The notes below the pieces were generated by a model that was given only the letters and a program-made list of their open reading frames with translations, was not told the DNA's origin and made no database searches. Shown here piece by piece: positions 30,635 to 39,245 of a DNA stretch of 64,000 bases; the first letter of the stretch is position 1; each line of letters starts with the position of its first letter. A program made the position numbers and the translations under genes. Source of the DNA: Streptomyces sp. (lineage in GTDB: Bacteria > Actinomycetota > Actinomycetes > Streptomycetales > Streptomycetaceae); contig NZ_JAEKKT010000147.1 of assembly GCF_019510245.1 (NCBI RefSeq), forward strand, positions 62,001 to 126,000. Direction: 5' to 3'.

Positions 30635-32452
30635 ATGCGCGCGTATTCTTCGACCCTCACAAGGGGACTCGCACTGACCGCCGGGCTCGTCCTGGCGCTC
30701 GCCGCCTGCAGCAGCGGGGGAGGCGGCGGGGGCAGCGGCGGCAAGGGCACCTCGGCCGGCCTCACGTCCTGCGCCACCCAGGGCAAGGCGGACACCTGTA
30801 ACTCCGGCACCACCAAGGCCGGCGGCACGTTCACCTACGTCATCGAGAAGAACATCCAGCAGTGGAACGTGCAGGACACCAACGGCAACACCTTCGAGAA
30901 CGCCGAGGCGCTGAGCCCCGTGCTGCCCCAGGTCTTCGTGCCGCAGCCTGACTTCAGCGTCAAGCTCAACACCGCCCTGGTGACCTCGGCGACCCAGACG
31001 AGCGCCGGCCCGCAGACCCTCGTCTACAAGATCAACCCCAAGGCGTCCTGGAACGACGGCACGCCGATCACCGCCGACGACTTCGTCTACTACTGGCGCA
31101 CCAACGACGGCAAGGACTGCCCGCCGCCGCCCGCCAGCGACTCCACCCAGACCAAGGGCTGCCTGCCGGAGAGCACCGCCGGCTACGACCGCATCAAGTC
31201 GGTCACCGGCTCCGACAACGGCAGGACCGTCACCGTCGTGATGGCCAAGCCCTACGCCGACTGGAAGTCCCTGTTCGGCGCGGGCTACCCGTTCTACCCG
31301 GCGCACGTCGCCGAGAAGGTCTCCGGTGCCAAGGCGGGCGACGCGGCGCACATGACGGCCGCCCAGATGACCCAGGGCTGGCAGTACTTCCAGAAGAACC
31401 CGCCCACCAAGTACGCCACCGCGGGCCCCTACAAGATGACCGAGTGGGTCGACAACGACCACGCCACCTATGAGCCCGACCCGAAGTGGTCCGGCAAGAA
31501 GGCCACCCTGCAACGGCTGATCTTCAAGGTCATCTCGGACGCCACCCAGGAGCCGATCGCGCTGCGCAACAACGAGGTCCAGGGCATCTACCCGCAGCCC
31601 GAGGTCGACCTCGTCAACCAGGTCAAGGCGATCCCCAACGTCACCTACACCATCGGCAGCGGGCTGACCTGGGAGCACTTCGACCTCAACCTGCACAACC
31701 CGGTGATCGGCAAGTACCTGGCCCTCAGGCAGGCGATGTTCACGGCCATCAGCGTCAAGGACATCATGGCCAAGACGGTCGCCCAGTTCGATCCCGGCGT
31801 GAAGCAGCTCTACAACCACAACTTCGTCCCGGGGACCGCCGGTTACAAGGACGTGGTCAGCGCCAGCGGCCAGGGATCGGGTGACCTCACCAAGGCCAGG
31901 AAGTACCTCACCGACGCCAAGTTCACCGGAGTGGGCACCGCCCTGAAGACCCCGGACGGCAAAGCCGTCGGGCCCTTCAACTGCCGCTACACCACCGGCA
32001 ACCAGATCCGGCAGAGCGAGTGCCAGATCCTCCAGAGCGACCTCGCCAACCTCGGGATCAAGGTCACGATCAAGCCGATCGGCGCCGCCGACCTCGGCAC
32101 CGTCCTGGCCGGCCACCAGTACGACATCATCGTCTTCGCCTGGGTCGCCTCACCGTTCGCGATCAGCGGCGCCCAGCAGCTGTGGACGACCGGGGCCGGC
32201 GGCAACTACGGCGGCTACAGCAACAAGCAGGTCGACTCCCTGATCAGCACGGCCATCGGCGAGACGGACCAGACCAAGGCCGCCGCCCTGCTCAACCAGG
32301 CCGACCAGATCATGGTGAACGACGCCTACGTGCTGCCGCTCTACCAGAAGCCCACCTTCCTCGCGGTGCAGACCCGGTTCGTCAACATGCGCAACAACTC
32401 CACCAACGTCGGACCGCCGTACAACGTCGGCGAGTGGGGCCTCAAGAAGTAG
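30635..32452 (+). CDS. Oligopeptide/dipeptide ABC transporter substrate-binding lipoprotein
   Basis: 605 residues. The N-terminus MRAYSSTLTRGLALTAG then LVLALAACSS is a lipoprotein signal with Cys25 as the lipidated residue, followed by a Gly/Ser tether. The SBP family 5 body shows YKINPKASWNDGTPITADDF (split: the WNDGTPITADDF core is diagnostic) and ends FVNMRNNSTNVGPPYNVGEW. It binds peptides or similar ligands at the outer face and delivers them to the permeases encoded next. GGAGG precedes the ATG. First gene of a five-gene operon. Confidence 0.9.
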   Translation: MRAYSSTLTRGLALTAGLVLALAACSSGGGGGGSGGKGTSAGLTSCATQGKADTCNSGTTKAGGTFTYVIEKNIQQWNVQDTNGNTFENAEALSPVLPQVFVPQPDFSVKLNTALVTSATQTSAGPQTLVYKINPKASWNDGTPITADDFVYYWRTNDGKDCPPPPASDSTQTKGCLPESTAGYDRIKSVTGSDNGRTVTVVMAKPYADWKSLFGAGYPFYPAHVAEKVSGAKAGDAAHMTAAQMTQGWQYFQKNPPTKYATAGPYKMTEWVDNDHATYEPDPKWSGKKATLQRLIFKVISDATQEPIALRNNEVQGIYPQPEVDLVNQVKAIPNVTYTIGSGLTWEHFDLNLHNPVIGKYLALRQAMFTAISVKDIMAKTVAQFDPGVKQLYNHNFVPGTAGYKDVVSASGQGSGDLTKARKYLTDAKFTGVGTALKTPDGKAVGPFNCRYTTGNQIRQSECQILQSDLANLGIKVTIKPIGAADLGTVLAGHQYDIIVFAWVASPFAISGAQQLWTTGAGGNYGGYSNKQVDSLISTAIGETDQTKAAALLNQADQIMVNDAYVLPLYQKPTFLAVQTRFVNMRNNSTNVGPPYNVGEWGLKK

Positions 32453-32476
32453 CCCCGGCGACCGGCCGGACCGATT

Positions 32477-32503
32477 CCCGGCCCCGGAGACCCCGGGGCC
32501 GGG
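32477..32503 (+). other. Intercistronic hairpin between binding protein and permease genes
   Basis: CCCGGCCCCGG (32477-32487) and CCGGGGCCGGG (32493-32503) pair perfectly over 11 bp with a 5-nt loop. In ABC importer operons such hairpins keep binding-protein mRNA abundant by partial termination or 3' protection. Confidence 0.6.
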
Positions 32504-32524
32504 CCTCCCGCGAGAGAAGACCGC

Positions 32525-33511
32525 ATGCTCGCCTACACCGTGCGCCGCATCCTCGTCTCCATACCCGTCCTGATCGTCTCGACGTTCATCGTCTTCCTGG
32601 TCGTCGTCAACTCCGGCGACCCGGTGGCCAACTTCGCCACCTCCCGGCAACCGCCGCCCAGCAAGGCCGCCGTGACCGCCTTCGCCCGCCACATCCACGC
32701 CGACCAACCGGTCGTGGAACGCTACTGGAACTGGATCACCGGCGTCCTGCACGGCGACTGGGGCCCGTCCGTCCAGTCCAACCTGGACATCGGGCACGAC
32801 CTGTTCACCCGCTTCCGGGTCACCGTCACCCTGGTCGCCGCCGCCATGCTGCTCGCCCTCGTGATGGCGATCGTCTTCGGCGTGTTCAGCGCGATCCGCC
32901 AGTACAGCGTCGCCGACTACACCATCACCTTCCTCGGCTTCCTGTTCCTCGCCATGCCCGTGTTCTGGTTCGCGGTGCTGCTCAAGCAGGCCGGGATCTG
33001 GTTCAACCAGGAGACCGGCAGCCAGTTCCTCGGCACCATCGGCGAGAAGTCCCCGTACCTCGAAGTCGACACCACCTGGAACGAGTTCACCGACCGCATC
33101 GGCCACCTCGTCCTGCCCACCATCACGCTGGCCCTGGTCTCCTTCGCCTCCTGGACCCGCTACACCCGCGCCGCCATGCTCGAAGTCCTGGACAGCGACT
33201 ACGTGCGGCTCGCCCGCGCCAAGGGACTGCGCCGCGGCCGGGTGCTCACCCGGCATGCCCTGCGCACCGCGCTGATCCCGCTCGCCACCGTCACCGCCCT
33301 CGACATCGCGATCATCCTCGGCGGCGCCGTCATCACCGAGACGATCTTCCAGTGGCACGGCATGGGCGAGATGCTCGTCCAGGCCGCCACCACACTCGAC
33401 GTCTACCGGACCATGGCCTGGCTGCTGCTGTCCGCCGTCGTCGTCATCGTCTTCAACCTCTTCGCCGACCTCCTCTACGCCGTACTCGACCCGAGGATCC
33501 GCTATGACTGA
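32525..33511 (+). CDS. Peptide ABC transporter permease (DppB/OppB type)
   Basis: 328 residues with six membrane segments. N-terminal MLAYTVRRILVSIPVLIVST and the EAA loop DYVRLARAKGLRRGRVLTRH are typical of DppB. It forms one half of the membrane channel. GAGAGAAG precedes the ATG. It overlaps the next permease gene by 8 bp. Confidence 0.92.
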   Translation: MLAYTVRRILVSIPVLIVSTFIVFLVVVNSGDPVANFATSRQPPPSKAAVTAFARHIHADQPVVERYWNWITGVLHGDWGPSVQSNLDIGHDLFTRFRVTVTLVAAAMLLALVMAIVFGVFSAIRQYSVADYTITFLGFLFLAMPVFWFAVLLKQAGIWFNQETGSQFLGTIGEKSPYLEVDTTWNEFTDRIGHLVLPTITLALVSFASWTRYTRAAMLEVLDSDYVRLARAKGLRRGRVLTRHALRTALIPLATVTALDIAIILGGAVITETIFQWHGMGEMLVQAATTLDVYRTMAWLLLSAVVVIVFNLFADLLYAVLDPRIRYD

Positions 33512-34427
33512 CATCGGGGCAGTCGGGCCGGCCGGCACCCGGACGCCGAGCGACGACGACCACGAGTTCACCGTCGTGCAGCGCAGCCAGACCCGACTCG
33601 TGCTGCGCCGCTTCCTGCGCCACCGGGCCGCGATGATCAGCCTGGTCGTCTTCGTGCTGATCGTGCTGTGGGCCTTCGCCGGCCCGCACTTCTGGCACTA
33701 CTCGTACGCCAAGTACACGCCCGACAACTCCCAGCCGCCCTCCTGGAAGCACCCGTTCGGCACCGACTCCTCCGGGTACGACGCCTACGCCCAGGTGATG
33801 CGCGGCACCCAGACCTCCCTGAAGATCGCCATCCTGATCGCGCTCGGCTCGACCCTGGTCGGCGCCGTGTGGGGGGCGGTAGCCGGCTTCTACCGGGGGT
33901 TCGTCGACGCGCTGATGATGCGCGTCGCCGATCTCGTGCTGACCCTCCCGCTGTTCGCGATCGCGCTGGTCATCTCCTCGCGCAGCGGCGGTTCCTGGTA
34001 CTGGATCGCCGTGGTGATCGCCGGACTCACCTGGGCCTACGTGTCCCGGGTGGTGCGCTCGTCCGTACTGTCCCTGCGCGAGAAGGAGTTCGTGGAGGCC
34101 GCCCGGGCGCTCGGCGCCTCCGACACCCGGATCATCTTCCGGCACCTGCTGCCCAACGCGCTCGGCCCGATCATCGTGAACGCCACCATCCTGGTCGCCA
34201 CCGGCATCCTCACCGAGACCGCCCTGTCCTTCCTCGGCTTCGGCGTCCAACCGCCCGACACCTCCCTCGGGTTGCTGGTCGCCCAGGCCCAGACCGCGGT
34301 CGACACCCGGCCCTGGCTCTTCTACATCCCCGGCGCCTTCATCATCGCCATCGCCCTCACCATCAACTTCATCGGCGACGGACTGCGCGACGCCTTCGAC
34401 CCCCGGCAGCAAAGGGTGCGACAGTGA
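33504..34427 (+). CDS. Peptide ABC transporter permease (DppC/OppC type)
   Basis: 307 residues. A cytosolic N-terminus of about 35 residues, six membrane segments and the EAA loop KEFVEAARALGASDTRIIFR identify a DppC permease. HPFGTDSSGYDAYAQVMRG is the usual periplasmic GTD-x-x-G-x-D segment. It overlaps dppB by 8 bp and the following ATPase gene by GTGA, so the operon is tightly coupled. Confidence 0.92.
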   Translation: MTDIGAVGPAGTRTPSDDDHEFTVVQRSQTRLVLRRFLRHRAAMISLVVFVLIVLWAFAGPHFWHYSYAKYTPDNSQPPSWKHPFGTDSSGYDAYAQVMRGTQTSLKIAILIALGSTLVGAVWGAVAGFYRGFVDALMMRVADLVLTLPLFAIALVISSRSGGSWYWIAVVIAGLTWAYVSRVVRSSVLSLREKEFVEAARALGASDTRIIFRHLLPNALGPIIVNATILVATGILTETALSFLGFGVQPPDTSLGLLVAQAQTAVDTRPWLFYIPGAFIIAIALTINFIGDGLRDAFDPRQQRVRQ

Positions 34428-35547
34428 CCGACACCGACACCGACACCGACACCGGCAACGGCAAGGGCAAGGGCAAGGGCAAGGGCAAGGGCATCGACAG
34501 GGTCGTGGGGAAGGGCGAGGAGTCCGGCGCCGTTCTCGAAGTCGAGGACCTGAGCGTGGAGTTCCCCACCGAGGACGGGACCGTACGGGCGGTGCGCGGC
34601 GTCGGCTACCGGCTGGAGCGGGGCGAGGCACTGGGCATCGTCGGCGAGTCCGGCTCCGGCAAGTCCGTCACCGCACTGGCCGTGATGGGGCTGCTGCCCG
34701 CCACGGCCCGGGTGCGCGGCTCGGTCCGGTTCGAGGGCACGGAGCTCCTCGGCATGTCCGACACCCGCCTCTCGGACGTACGGGGCAGCGGCATCGCCAT
34801 GGTCTTCCAGGACCCGATGACCTCCCTCAACCCCGTCTACACCGTCGGCTACCAGATCGCCGAAACCGTGCTCCGGCACAACCCGAGGCTCGGTAAACGC
34901 CCGGCCCGCGCACGCGCCGTGGAACTCCTCGGCACGGTCGGCATCCCGAGCCCCGAACGGCGCGTCGACAGCTACCCGCACGAACTCTCCGGCGGCATGC
35001 GCCAGCGGGTCGTCATCGCCATCGCGATCGCCAACGACCCGGACGTGATCATCGCCGACGAGCCCACCACCGCCCTCGACGTCACCGTCCAGGCGCAGAT
35101 CCTGGAGGCACTGGAGGCCGCCCGTGCCGAGACCGGCGCCGCCCTCGTCCTGATCACCCACGACCTGGGCGTGGTCGCCGGCCACACCGACCGCGTCGCC
35201 GTCATGTACGCCGGGCGGATCGTGGAGACCGGCTCCGTCGAGGACATCTTCTACACCCCGCGCATGCCCTACACCCTGGGCCTGCTCGGCTCCCTGCCCC
35301 GCCTGGACCGCGAGGAGGACCGGCTGACCCCCATCACCGGCTCCCCGCCCTCGCTGCTCAACCTGCCCCCCGGCTGCCCCTTCGCGCCCCGCTGCCCGAT
35401 GCGCCGGGAGCCCTGCGACCGTACCGAACCCCCGCTGCGCCCGGCCGGATCCGACGCCCACCGCAGCGCCTGCCACTTCGCCGACGAACTCGTGGACGCG
35501 GCGAGGCCCTGGCCCGGTTCGCGGACCTGGAGGACGATGCCCGATGA
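34424..35547 (+). CDS. Peptide ABC transporter ATPase (DppD type) with apparent 3' frameshift
   Basis: A complete ABC domain: Walker A GESGSGKSVT (about residue 74), Q-loop AMVFQDPMTSLNPVYTVG, signature ELSGGMRQRVVIA, Walker B VIIADEPTTALD, H-loop LITHDLGVVA, and the OppD C-terminal CPFAPRCPMRREPC cluster. The main frame then fails to stop: after DELVDAA at about 35503 it runs on through the next genes. A one-base shift near 35498-35505 restores EALARFADLEDDAR and a TGA at 35545-35547 that overlaps the next ATG (ATGA). I therefore annotate the gene to 35547 with a missing base. The N-terminus has unusual Thr-Asp and Gly-Lys repeats from hexanucleotide arrays. GTG start overlaps the dppC stop. 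Confidence 0.82.
34427..34492 (+). repeat. Two hexanucleotide tandem repeats in the 5' end of dppD
   Basis: ACCGAC is repeated about 4.5 times (34427-34453) and GGCAAG about 5.5 times (34460-34492), encoding (TD)n and (GK)n. Repeat number changes would keep the frame and alter only the length of the disordered N-terminus. Confidence 0.8.
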
Positions 35548-36596
35548 CCGATCCGCTGCCCCCGCTGCCCGGTCACGGCGGCACCGGCGCCCCCGTCCTC
35601 CAGGTCCGCGACCTGGTCAAACACTTCCCGGTGATGTCGAAGGGCGTGGTCCGCCGCCGGGTCGGCGACGTGCACGCCGTCTGCGGGGTCTCCTTCGACC
35701 TGCACGAGAACGAGACGCTCGGCCTGGTCGGCGAGTCCGGCTCCGGCAAGACGACGGTCTCCCGGACCCTGCTCAACCTGGAGACGGCCACCTCGGGCTC
35801 CGTCCACTACCGGGGCCGGCTCCTGACCGACCTGAGCAGACGTCAGATGCGGCCGCTGCGCCGGGAACTGCAGATCGTCTTCCAGGACCCGTACGCCTCC
35901 CTGGACCCCAGGATCTCCGTCCACGAGATCGTCGCCGAACCCCTGCGCATCCACGGCCGCTACGGCCCCGGCGCCGCCGACGAGATACGCGAACTGCTGC
36001 GCCTGGTCGGCCTCAACCCCGAGCACGGCAACCGTTTCGCGCACGAGTTCTCCGGCGGCCAGCGCCAGCGCATCGGCATCGCGCGGGCGCTGGCGCTGCG
36101 CCCCAAGGTGATCGTGCTGGACGAGCCGGTCTCCGCGCTGGACGTGTCGATCCAGGCGGGCGTCCTGAACCTGCTGATGGACCTCCAGAGCGAACTGGGC
36201 CTGTCCTTCCTGTTCGTGGCGCACGACCTCTCCGTGATGCGGCATGTCGCCGGCCGGGTCGCGGTGATGTACCTGGGCCGCCTGGTGGAGATCGCCCCCG
36301 CCCGGCAGCTCTTCGCCCGTCCCGCCCACCCCTACACCCAGGCCCTGGTCTCGGCCATCCCGCTGCCCGACCCGCGCAAGGAACGCGCCCGGAAACGGAT
36401 CACCGTCCAGGGCGACGTCCCGAGCCCGGTCCGCCCGCCCAGCGGCTGCCGCTTCCGCACCCGCTGCCCCAAGTTCGCGGGCCAGCTCACCGACAGCGAG
36501 CGCACCGCCTGCGTCGAGCAGGTACCGGACCTGGTCGACCGGGGCGGCGGCAACCCGGTCGCCTGCCACTACGCGGAGAGCGTGCAGCTGCTGTGA
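35544..36596 (+). CDS. Peptide ABC transporter ATPase (DppF/OppF type)
   Basis: 350 residues. LVKHFPVMSKGVVRRRVGDV is the usual OppF start. Walker A GESGSGKTTVSR, QIVFQDPYASLDPRISV, the signature EFSGGQRQRIGIARALALRP, Walker B VIVLDEPVSALD and FVAHDLSVMRHVA follow, with the C-terminal GCRFRTRCPKFAG cluster. It pairs with DppD to energise import. The ATG forms ATGA with the restored dppD stop. Its last 28 bp overlap the convergent kinase-fold gene. Confidence 0.92.
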   Translation: MTDPLPPLPGHGGTGAPVLQVRDLVKHFPVMSKGVVRRRVGDVHAVCGVSFDLHENETLGLVGESGSGKTTVSRTLLNLETATSGSVHYRGRLLTDLSRRQMRPLRRELQIVFQDPYASLDPRISVHEIVAEPLRIHGRYGPGAADEIRELLRLVGLNPEHGNRFAHEFSGGQRQRIGIARALALRPKVIVLDEPVSALDVSIQAGVLNLLMDLQSELGLSFLFVAHDLSVMRHVAGRVAVMYLGRLVEIAPARQLFARPAHPYTQALVSAIPLPDPRKERARKRITVQGDVPSPVRPPSGCRFRTRCPKFAGQLTDSERTACVEQVPDLVDRGGGNPVACHYAESVQLL

Positions 36597-37624
36597 CCGT
36601 CCGGATACGGGAACGGCGTCAGCCGGCTCTCCCGCTCCAGCCGCCGGCAGAAGACCTCCATGCCGGCGGCGAGCGGGGCGTGCCGGACCAGCAGGTCGGC
36701 GGCGGCCCGCGGGATGCCCTCGGGCCTCGCCCCGCCGGCGCAGGCCCGCACGAACTCCGCGCGCTCCTCGCCCCGGTACCCGTACAGGGCGGTGACCAGC
36801 CAGATCACCAGGTAGTAGACGGTGTACACGCGGTCGTAGTGCCGGTGCCGGGCGAAGAAGTCCCGCTCGTCGGAGGCCAGCCGGAAGCGGGAGCTGAGGG
36901 AGAGCCCGAAGTCGGTGAGGTACAGCCGCCGGCCGTCGGTGAGGATGTTGCCGAAATGGGCGTCCAGGTGCAGGAGACGGCTCCGAGCGAGGAAGGCGGT
37001 GAGTTCCTCCAGGCCGTGGGCGGTGAAGACGCAGGCCGCGTCCGCCCGGTCCGTGCGCAGTTCGGCGTCCAGCCAGTCGTGCAGGGTGCCGGGGAAGCGC
37101 TCCAGGAACAGGGTGAGGGTCGCGGAGGCCTCCCGAAGGGCCTCGATGCGCTCCCGCACTCCCGTGGAGCCGCCCCAGTAGGCCACCGCCCTGTCGACGT
37201 CCGCGAGTTCCTCCGGCAGCGGGGCGGGGGCGTCGGGCAGGACCCGCCAGTGGTGCAGGAGCGGGAAACCGGCGAACCGGCCCGACAGCACCCAGCCGGT
37301 GGTCACCTGGTGCGCCGCCAGCTCCCGCCAGGCACCGTACCCCGGGCTGCCGACCGCGCCGATGCCGTAATGGCAGTACGCCGGCAGGGCGAAGAGGTTC
37401 TCGGTGGAACGGGCGTGCCGCGGGTCCCGTTCCCGGTCGGTCACCGGGACCCGCTTCACGAACACCGGCCTGCCCTCCACCGTGACCCGTACCGCTCTGC
37501 CGCCGATCCCGGTGCCGAGCGGCTCGCCGGCCGCGACCAGCTCGGCCAGCTCGGCGTCGCCCAGCAGGGCCAGGGAGGTCGCGGTGTCGGCATGGGCGGC
37601 GACGCGGCGCGCGGTGTCGGTCAT
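36569..37624 (-). CDS. Protein-kinase-fold phosphotransferase (APH/lipopolysaccharide-kinase-like)
   Basis: 351 residues. The Lys of RPVFVKRVPV, the catalytic loop LLHLDAHFGNILTDG (HxDxxxxN) and the metal-binding LTDFGLSLS (DFG) define an atypical kinase fold as in aminoglycoside phosphotransferases and small-molecule kinases. Target unknown. ATG at 37624 lies after a GGGGG stretch; the longer start at 37687 runs into Arg-rich non-coding-like sequence. It overlaps the dppF end by 28 bp on the opposite strand. Confidence 0.78.
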   Translation of the reverse strand: MTDTARRVAAHADTATSLALLGDAELAELVAAGEPLGTGIGGRAVRVTVEGRPVFVKRVPVTDRERDPRHARSTENLFALPAYCHYGIGAVGSPGYGAWRELAAHQVTTGWVLSGRFAGFPLLHHWRVLPDAPAPLPEELADVDRAVAYWGGSTGVRERIEALREASATLTLFLERFPGTLHDWLDAELRTDRADAACVFTAHGLEELTAFLARSRLLHLDAHFGNILTDGRRLYLTDFGLSLSSRFRLASDERDFFARHRHYDRVYTVYYLVIWLVTALYGYRGEERAEFVRACAGGARPEGIPRAAADLLVRHAPLAAGMEVFCRRLERESRLTPFPYPDGHSSCTLSA

Positions 37625-37697
37625 CCCCCCATGGTCACCGCGGCGCCGCACAGCCGTCCGCGGATTCCCGCAACGCCTGTGCCGCACCGGCGGTGGG

Positions 37698-39053
37698 TCA
37701 GCCCGCCGCGTAGTTCCGCAGGAACAGCGCCTCCGCCACCGACAGCCGCTCCAGCTCCTCGGGGGACACGCTCTCGTTGACGGCGTGGATCTGCGCCTCC
37801 GGCTCGCTCAGGCCGATCAGCAGGATCTCGGCCTGCGGGTAGAGGCCGGCGAGGGTGTTGCACAGCGGGATGGAGCCGCCCTGACCGGCGTACTGCATCG
37901 TCTCGTCCGGGTAGGCGACCGCCATCGCGTCGGCCATCGCCCGGTACGCCGGGCTGGTGGTGTCCGCGCGGAACGGCTGGCCCTGCCCGACCGCCTCGGT
38001 CCGCACCCGGGCACCCCACGGCGTGTGCGCCTCCAGATGGGCCTGGAGGAGCTTGGTGGCCTCGGCCGCGTCGACACCCGGCGGCACCCGGAGGCTGACC
38101 AGGGCGCGGGCGCCGGCCTGCACCGACGGGGTGGCGCCGACCACCGGCGGGCAGTCGATGCCGAGCACCGTGACCGCCGGACGGGCCCAGATGCGGTCCG
38201 CGACCGGACCGTCACCGATCAGCCCGACACCGTCCAGCACCTTCGCGTCCTTGCGGAACTGCTCCTCGTCGTACTCCAGACCCTCCCACCGCGTCTGGGG
38301 TGCGAGCCCGTCGACCGTCGTGGAACCGTCCTTGGCGCGCAACGAGTCGAGGACACGGATCAGCGCGGCCAGGGCGTCGGGGGCGGCACCGCCGAACTGG
38401 CCCGAGTGCAGATTGCCCCGCAGCGTGTCGATCTGGACGCGGACCATGGTCATGCCCCGCAGCGTCGTGGTCACCGTCGGCAGCCCGACCCGGAAGTTGC
38501 CCGCGTCGCCGATGACGATCGCGTCCGCCGTCAGCAGCTCGGGGTGCTCCTCGGCGTACCGCTCCAGGCCGCCGGTGCCCATCTCCTCCGAGCCCTCGGC
38601 GATCACCTTGACGTTGACCGGGACACCACCGTTCGCCTTGAGCGCGCGCAGCGCCAGCAGGTGCATGATCACGCCGCCCTTGCAGTCGGCGGCACCGCGC
38701 CCGTACCAGCGGCCGTCCCGCTCGGTCAGCTCGAACGGCGGGGTGGTCCAGGCGGCCTCGTCCAGCGGCGGCTGCACGTCGTAGTGCGCGTACAGCAGGA
38801 CCGTCCTGGCGCCCTCCGGGCCCGGCAGGTAGCCGTACACCGACTGCGTGCCGTCCGGGGTGTCCAGTACGGCGACGTCCGTGAAGTCCTCGGCGCGCAG
38901 TGCGTCGGCCACCCAGTTCGCGGCGCCCTCGCTCTCGCTCTTCGGGAACTGGGCGAAGTCCGCCACCGACTTGAAGGCCACCAGCTCGGCGAGCTCCGCC
39001 TTGGCCCTGGGCAGCAGGGCGGCGACGGTCTCGGCGACCGGATTGGACGACAT
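37698..39053 (-). CDS. M20-family metallopeptidase (dipeptidase)
   Basis: 451 residues. Metal ligands are visible in order: LLYAHYDVQPP (His, Asp), GRGAADCKGG (bridging Asp), AEGSEEMGTGG (catalytic Glu plus Glu ligand), IGDAGNF and the C-terminal His of AQIHAVNESV. The NLHSGQFGGAAPDAL segment lies in the dimerisation domain and identifies the CNDP-like dipeptidase group. Cytosolic hydrolysis of dipeptides fits the nearby peptide importer. GAGGAG precedes the ATG at 39053. Confidence 0.91.
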   Translation of the reverse strand: MSSNPVAETVAALLPRAKAELAELVAFKSVADFAQFPKSESEGAANWVADALRAEDFTDVAVLDTPDGTQSVYGYLPGPEGARTVLLYAHYDVQPPLDEAAWTTPPFELTERDGRWYGRGAADCKGGVIMHLLALRALKANGGVPVNVKVIAEGSEEMGTGGLERYAEEHPELLTADAIVIGDAGNFRVGLPTVTTTLRGMTMVRVQIDTLRGNLHSGQFGGAAPDALAALIRVLDSLRAKDGSTTVDGLAPQTRWEGLEYDEEQFRKDAKVLDGVGLIGDGPVADRIWARPAVTVLGIDCPPVVGATPSVQAGARALVSLRVPPGVDAAEATKLLQAHLEAHTPWGARVRTEAVGQGQPFRADTTSPAYRAMADAMAVAYPDETMQYAGQGGSIPLCNTLAGLYPQAEILLIGLSEPEAQIHAVNESVSPEELERLSVAEALFLRNYAAG

Positions 39054-39190
39054 GGGCACGCTCCTCGTGGGTGCGACGTTGAACTGGTGAGTGGACCGAT
39101 CCTCCCACAGTGGCCTGCGGCGATCTCCGCCGTAGGATGCGGGGGGACAGGCGGCAGGTGCCGGCCCACGGACGGACAGCGCCTGACCCA

Positions 39191-39230
39191 CGGCTTGATA
39201 CGGCGTGATACGGCTTCTACGGCTTGATCG
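39191..39230 (+). repeat. Four 10-bp-phased tandem repeats before the geranylgeranyl-reductase-like gene
   Basis: CGGCTTGATA, CGGCGTGATA, CGGCTTCTAC and CGGCTTGATCG start at 39191, 39201, 39211 and 39220, one helical turn apart. The array ends 15 bp before the GTG start codon. Confidence 0.65.
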
Positions 39231-39245
39231 GAGCAGCGGACCATC

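Noticed and set aside
33668..37780. A 1370-codon open frame spanning dppC to the kinase-fold gene
   Set aside because: Only the part from 34424 to about 35503 has ABC ATPase motifs. The rest is out-of-frame readthrough of dppC, dppF and downstream DNA, open only because GC-rich sequence has few stops.
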